Of a DNA stretch of 64,000 nt, positions 60,390 to 64,000 are shown one piece after another. The first letter of the stretch is position 1. Each line of letters opens with the position of its first letter. A program made the position numbers and the translations under genes. This stretch comes from Subdoligranulum variabile (GTDB taxonomy: Bacteria > Bacillota > Clostridia > Oscillospirales > Ruminococcaceae), in NCBI GenBank assembly GCA_003343905.1, contig QAKI01000040.1:62001-126000 (forward strand). Direction: 5' to 3'. The notes beneath the pieces are model-generated. The model saw nothing but the letters and a program-made list of their open reading frames with translations, did not search any database and was not told the origin of the DNA.

Positions 60390-61318
60390 TCATTTACATG
60401 TTCCTCTTACCGTGATCTCCCTTGCGTTGGAAAGAACAAACGCCGTTTGAATGTGGTATTCCTCATTACTCACGAAGTGATTCAGCGCACTGTACACCGT
60501 ATAATCTTTGCCGGATTTTACCTCGATGGGCAACAGGCAGGCTGTTATAATTGTCGTTCAGGTAATCCACCTTTCCTCTGGTGTGATTGCCATAATAAAA
60601 CAACTTGTACCCGTGGGCTGCCATTCGCTGGCAACCACCGTTTCACAGATCGAGCCCAAATGGATCGAGCACACATCCTCCAAAATGGTACACATGTTGT
60701 TGCCGTACAGAAAAGCCGATAGGCTCCTCACATGGTTCAAGTACAGCTTGAGTAGGTTCTTGCCCTCCGTTTCCGCCAACGGAAAATGTGGGTTGGACGC
60801 CACCTGCACGTTCAGCGCAATATCGGCACTGATCAAATACTCGAACGCGTCCTGATAGTCGCCAAAGGTTTTGCCCCGTTTGTTTTCGATCTATTGGGCC
60901 ACCACCCGTTTCTCCTTGTTTTCCATGTTGGAGTGGATCAGGTCGTAGATGTGTCGGATCTCCAATTTGCACCCGACATCGTATTCGGAGACTTCCACTA
61001 CATAGTAGTCATGGATTTCTCGCTGTACCTCCCGCACGCGCTGGATGTTTCGGCTTTGCAGGAATGCGTTGACTGCTTCAGGCAGGCCGCCCACCAGCAG
61101 ATATTTACGGAACAGATCCAGCATCTTGTTGTGCATGGTCCCATCCAGAGCCTGGCGTGCATGAAATTTTGTGTGCAGGGCCATGATGGTAGCTCATTCA
61201 AACCGTTGACCAGCAGAAAATCTTCCAGGTTCAGCGGGCACATCAGGATGGAGGTCATCTGCGCCAGCGCGCCCCCAACAGCGAACCGCTGGCGATGTAG
61301 GTGAAACGCCCATTTCAC
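60390..61318 (-). pseudogene. Decayed AAA-type ATPase with DUF4143 domain
   Basis: Pieces of one protein appear in order in different frames on the minus strand: LAQMTSILMCPLNLEDFLLV (end of the AAA_14 domain) near 61250, FRKYLLVGGLPEAVNAFLQS and REVQREIHDYYVVEVSEYD (60891-61184), then EYLISADIALNVQVASNPHF (near 60850-60800), and the C-terminal LPIEVKSGKDYTV ending at TGA 60392-60390. In-frame stops and several frameshifts separate them, and the P-loop half is missing. The gene is dead. Confidence 0.8.
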
Positions 61319-61560
61319 ACTGTTTCTTGGTGCCCATTCACACTTCTTTATTCCTGATTTTGCTTTTGGGGCATCGTTTATGCTGGACAGGAGACGCTAT
61401 GGACGGCTGCTGATAATCTGTGAATGACCACTCAAACGGCGATAATTCAGACAAAAATAGCGTGATGCGCAAAAGCTATCACCCTGCAGCGGAAAGCGAC
61501 TATGTAACAAAAGACATATTTTTATACTGGCTTGGCTATAGAGAAGGTGCGGTAAATACG

Positions 61561-62406
61561 CTATACTTCAAGGTAACTTGAACGTTGGTGGAGACGGTAT
61601 TGTAGTGGCGTTGTGTGCAGGTGTTTCCGAAAAGTCTCAATAAAATTGTTGACGTTGGTGTAGCCGACGGCTTCCCCTATTTTGGATACCGGTAAATCAG
61701 TGGTAAGCAGTAGGCGCTTAGCCTCGGTGAGACGCAGTAAAATCAGATAATCCTTGAATGTCATGCCGACAGCATCTCGAAATGCCAAAGACAGAGTGTG
61801 GCGTGAGACAAATACGTGTTCGGCGACTTCGTTTAGGGTAATCTGACGATGGAATTGTTGGGCCATATATTGCTGTGCTGCGACTACTGCTGTCCGCGTG
61901 ATGCAGTTGGACCATTTAGGGAATGCTTGCGGAAACAGGCGATACAATTCAATCAAAAACAAATGGAACCAACTGGTGCATGTTTCCTCATAATAAGGCG
62001 CTTGTTCGCGACATTCATGTAAAAGATGTTGAAAATAGGGCAGGATGTTTGACAATGTAGTTTCATCCAATTGTACAAGATGCTGAAAGGAGGCAGGGTG
62101 GTGAAGGAAAATTGCCAGCAGATGATTGTCCCGGACACTATTTAACAGCGTATCCATGGACAGGGTGACAACATAACGCGTATAAGGGGGGTGCTGAATT
62201 TGAATGGAATGACTTTCCAGTCGCCCGATAAACAGTAATGAACCGCGCGACAGTGCATAGGTGTGGTTCATAACGGTAGCAGTGGCATGGCCGGAAGTTA
62301 CAAGTAGGATTTTGTATTTCATATGGCCGATGGGCTCATGAATTAATTGCGGTGTGGCATCGACATCGAATGAGCAACTAAAAGGAAGCGAATGAAGAGG
62401 GTGCAA
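61561..62406 (-). CDS. AraC-family regulator divergent from the second OYE module
   Basis: 281 residues. N-terminal cupin-like ligand domain (LLVTSGHATATVMNHTYAL, then GSLLFIGRLESHSI) and C-terminal two HTH motifs (LNEVAEHVFVSRHTLSLAFR; VGYTNVNNFIETFRKHLH). I choose TTG at 62406 as start: AGGAGG lies 8 bases upstream, whereas the GTG at 62415 overlaps that site. The gene is more AT-rich than most of the window. The 84-base gap to the plus-strand OYE gene is AT-rich and probably carries both promoters. It is the likely regulator of the OYE/FAD pair. Confidence 0.85.
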   Translation of the reverse strand: MHPLHSLPFSCSFDVDATPQLIHEPIGHMKYKILLVTSGHATATVMNHTYALSRGSLLFIGRLESHSIQIQHPPYTRYVVTLSMDTLLNSVRDNHLLAIFLHHPASFQHLVQLDETTLSNILPYFQHLLHECREQAPYYEETCTSWFHLFLIELYRLFPQAFPKWSNCITRTAVVAAQQYMAQQFHRQITLNEVAEHVFVSRHTLSLAFRDAVGMTFKDYLILLRLTEAKRLLLTTDLPVSKIGEAVGYTNVNNFIETFRKHLHTTPLQYRLHQRSSYLEV

Positions 62407-62490
62407 GGTCCCCACCTCCTAACGAAAAGGGTATTTTTCTAGATAATTTTTATTATATCACTATTTAACTCAAAAGAAAGGATGTTTTTT

Positions 62491-63846
62491 ATGGCACACG
62501 AAAGATTTCATTATAAAAATCTCGATGCATTGAAAGTAAGAGCCCATCAGTTGGGAGTGACATTGCCTTTCGCAGATAACACCGACGTTTTGGCACAACC
62601 ACTAGCCTTCGGCCCGGTAACGGTGCCTAACCGGATTGGAATTGCCCCAATGGAAGGCGCTGACTCTTTACCGGACGGCTCACCGTCGAAGTATACATTG
62701 AGACGTTATGTCCAAGAAGCTATTGGTGGCAGTTCCGTTGTCTGGTTCGAGGCAATCTCTATTGTTTCGGAAGGGCGTTCTGGGCAAACTCAGCTGTATC
62801 TGTGTCGAGATAATCTGGAAGCCTATCAGAAATTTACGGCGGCAATTAAGGAGGCTGGGCTGCGCAGCAATGGGTTTGCACCGTATTTAATTATGCAAGC
62901 CAATCACTCTGGACGGTATTCCAACCCGGATAACAGACCAGCACCAATGATTGCCTATCGCAATCCGTATTATGAGCAATTCCGTGCGGCGGATGATAGC
63001 TGCATCGTGTCGGATGACTATTTAAAGAGTCTGGAAGAAAAGTTCGGAGAGGCTGCCAAACTAGCCAAACAAGCCGGGTTTGATTCGATTGATATAAAGT
63101 CATGTCACGGCTATCTTTTGGCAGAATTGACTTCTGCATATACTCGACCGGGAATGTATGGCGGATCGTTTGAAAACCGGACCCGACTGCTGCGGAACGC
63201 TATTGCAGCAGCCAAGGTCTATGAAGATTCTACATTTCAAGTGACCTGCCGCCTAGGTATTTATGATGGATATGCCTATCCTTATGGATTTGGCGTAAAG
63301 CCCCAGGGGGAAACGGAACCAGACTATACGGAACCGATTCGCTTAGTCCACCAGTTGTGGAAGGATTATGGCCTAACAATGATGAACCTAACAATGGGCA
63401 ACCCATATGTGACGACCCACATTACTCGCCCGTTCGATTCTGGAAAATACCATCCAGATGAACATCCTTTGCAGGGCATCGCCCGCATGATTACGGGAAT
63501 TCAAACAGTGAAAAGAGCAGTTCCAAGTATGGTTATATATGCTTCCGCACCAAGTTATCTGCGTCAATATGCAGATTTATACAGCGCCGGCGCGGTCGAA
63601 GAGAGGGCCTGTGACGGAATGCTGTTTGGACGTATGGCATTTGCAAACCCGAATTTTGCCAATCAGATTCTTCAGGAAGGACGGGTGGATCCCAAGCGAG
63701 TCTGTGTAACTTGCGGCAAATGCGGGGATCTGATTCGGGCACATAAACCGACGGGCTGTGTTGTACGGGATCCGCAGCACTTCCTTGGTTTTTATAAGGA
63801 TTTTCTGGCTTCGTCCAAGGACTTGCCGCAAAACTTCCGCGGTTAA
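62491..63846 (+). CDS. Old yellow enzyme homologue with C-terminal Cys cluster, copy 2
   Basis: 451 residues, the same length as the copy at 10211 and alignable end to end by eye without gaps; about two thirds of positions look identical. The same motifs recur: MEGADS, MQANHSGRYSNP, CHGYLLAEL, YGGSFENR and the C-terminal CxxCxxCx11C (CVTCGKCGDL). The ATG at 62491 (MAHERFHYKN) has AAAGGA about 8 bases upstream; an upstream ATG at 62482 overlaps that site. It is clearly more AT-rich than copy 1, so it is not a recent local duplication; separate acquisition is more likely. The next gene is again an FAD flavoprotein. The function is presumably that of copy 1 on a related substrate. Confidence 0.88.
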   Translation: MAHERFHYKNLDALKVRAHQLGVTLPFADNTDVLAQPLAFGPVTVPNRIGIAPMEGADSLPDGSPSKYTLRRYVQEAIGGSSVVWFEAISIVSEGRSGQTQLYLCRDNLEAYQKFTAAIKEAGLRSNGFAPYLIMQANHSGRYSNPDNRPAPMIAYRNPYYEQFRAADDSCIVSDDYLKSLEEKFGEAAKLAKQAGFDSIDIKSCHGYLLAELTSAYTRPGMYGGSFENRTRLLRNAIAAAKVYEDSTFQVTCRLGIYDGYAYPYGFGVKPQGETEPDYTEPIRLVHQLWKDYGLTMMNLTMGNPYVTTHITRPFDSGKYHPDEHPLQGIARMITGIQTVKRAVPSMVIYASAPSYLRQYADLYSAGAVEERACDGMLFGRMAFANPNFANQILQEGRVDPKRVCVTCGKCGDLIRAHKPTGCVVRDPQHFLGFYKDFLASSKDLPQNFRG

Positions 63847-63870
63847 ATTGAGAAAGGCGGGTAGACGATT

Positions 63871-64000
63871 GTGCGTGAAATCTATGAACAGAACATTGTT
63901 GTTGGGTCTGGAGCAGCCGGGCTGGCGTGTGCGCTTCGTCTGGCACAGGAAAATAAGAAGAGAACGGCTCTTCTCACAGAGGATATGAAGGCAGGAACGT
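63871..64000 (+). CDS. FAD-binding flavoprotein, copy 2 (N-terminal part)
   Basis: 43 codons visible before the window ends. Starting at GTG 63871 it reads MREIYEQNIVVGSGAAGLAC, a GxGxxG dinucleotide fold that closely resembles the start of the flavoprotein at 12361 (AVVGSGAAGYSAAARL). AAAGGCGGG lies about 10 bases upstream. It follows the OYE copy by 24 bases, so the two are co-transcribed. Unlike the first locus, no SDR lies between them. Confidence 0.8.
   Translation, partial: MREIYEQNIVVGSGAAGLACALRLAQENKKRTALLTEDMKAGT

Noticed and set aside
1..64000. CRISPR arrays, rRNA genes, insertion sequences or an intact integrase
   Set aside because: I found no spaced direct-repeat array, no rRNA sequence and no transposase or integrase gene. 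The only mobile-element signs are the MITE-like repeat and the tRNA remnant.

Overview
The window looks like chromosome of a GC-rich, gut-type Clostridia member (Oscillospiraceae/Ruminococcaceae, Faecalibacterium- or Subdoligranulum-like). This is inferred from GC-rich codon use, strong AGGAGG-type ribosome binding sites, frequent GTG and TTG starts, YesMN-type and Bce-type signalling modules, and many glycoside hydrolases without signal peptides. I ran no database search, so the taxonomic call is an inference. Most of the window is sugar catabolism. It is interrupted by a restriction/defence block (about 20.9-29.2 kb) and by a scarred, partly decayed region (about 57.6-61.5 kb).

Left part (0-14.3 kb). 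On the minus strand a YesM/YesN-like sensor kinase and AraC-type response regulator precede a ROK sugar kinase and mannose-6-phosphate isomerase. A sugar ABC transporter lipoprotein begins further on and runs off the window. Divergent from this is a five-gene plus-strand operon: a GH38 alpha-mannosidase, a Gfo/Idh/MocA oxidoreductase, an Fe-S-type old yellow enzyme (OYE) homologue, an SDR and a fumarate-reductase-like FAD flavoprotein. A second OYE homologue of identical length, followed by the start of a second FAD flavoprotein, lies at the right end (62.5-64 kb) under a divergent AraC regulator. The OYE+FAD pair is therefore a recurring module, and it is the best candidate here for an undescribed redox pathway tied to glycoside use.

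Middle (14.5-34 kb). An OmpR-type regulator, two related cysteine-motif lipoproteins, a sensor kinase and a membrane-anchored protein form a five-gene signalling operon. Next comes a lower-GC defence block: a Fic protein behind a palindromic operator, then hsdM, hsdS, a DUF2806 gene broken by a 14-bp tandem duplication, and hsdR. A BceRS-BceAB-like peptide sensing and export module follows on the minus strand.

Right part (34-57.6 kb). A pentose/deoxysugar operon (AraC regulator, XylB, DUF4867, fucose/arabinose isomerase family, second FGGY kinase) is followed by a five-gene hydrolase operon (GH3, GH2, GH43, TIM-barrel isomerase, unassigned hydrolase). A divergent AraC regulator, a GPH-type sugar symporter and a GH1 beta-glucosidase complete this set. 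Because none of these hydrolases shows a signal peptide, the likely logic is import of oligosaccharides followed by cytoplasmic breakdown. A TetR/MATE pair shares overlapping divergent promoters. From 57.6 to 61.5 kb there are an unknown gene, a 3' tRNA-Ser remnant that looks like an attachment site, a frameshifted HTH gene and a decayed AAA/DUF4143 ATPase.
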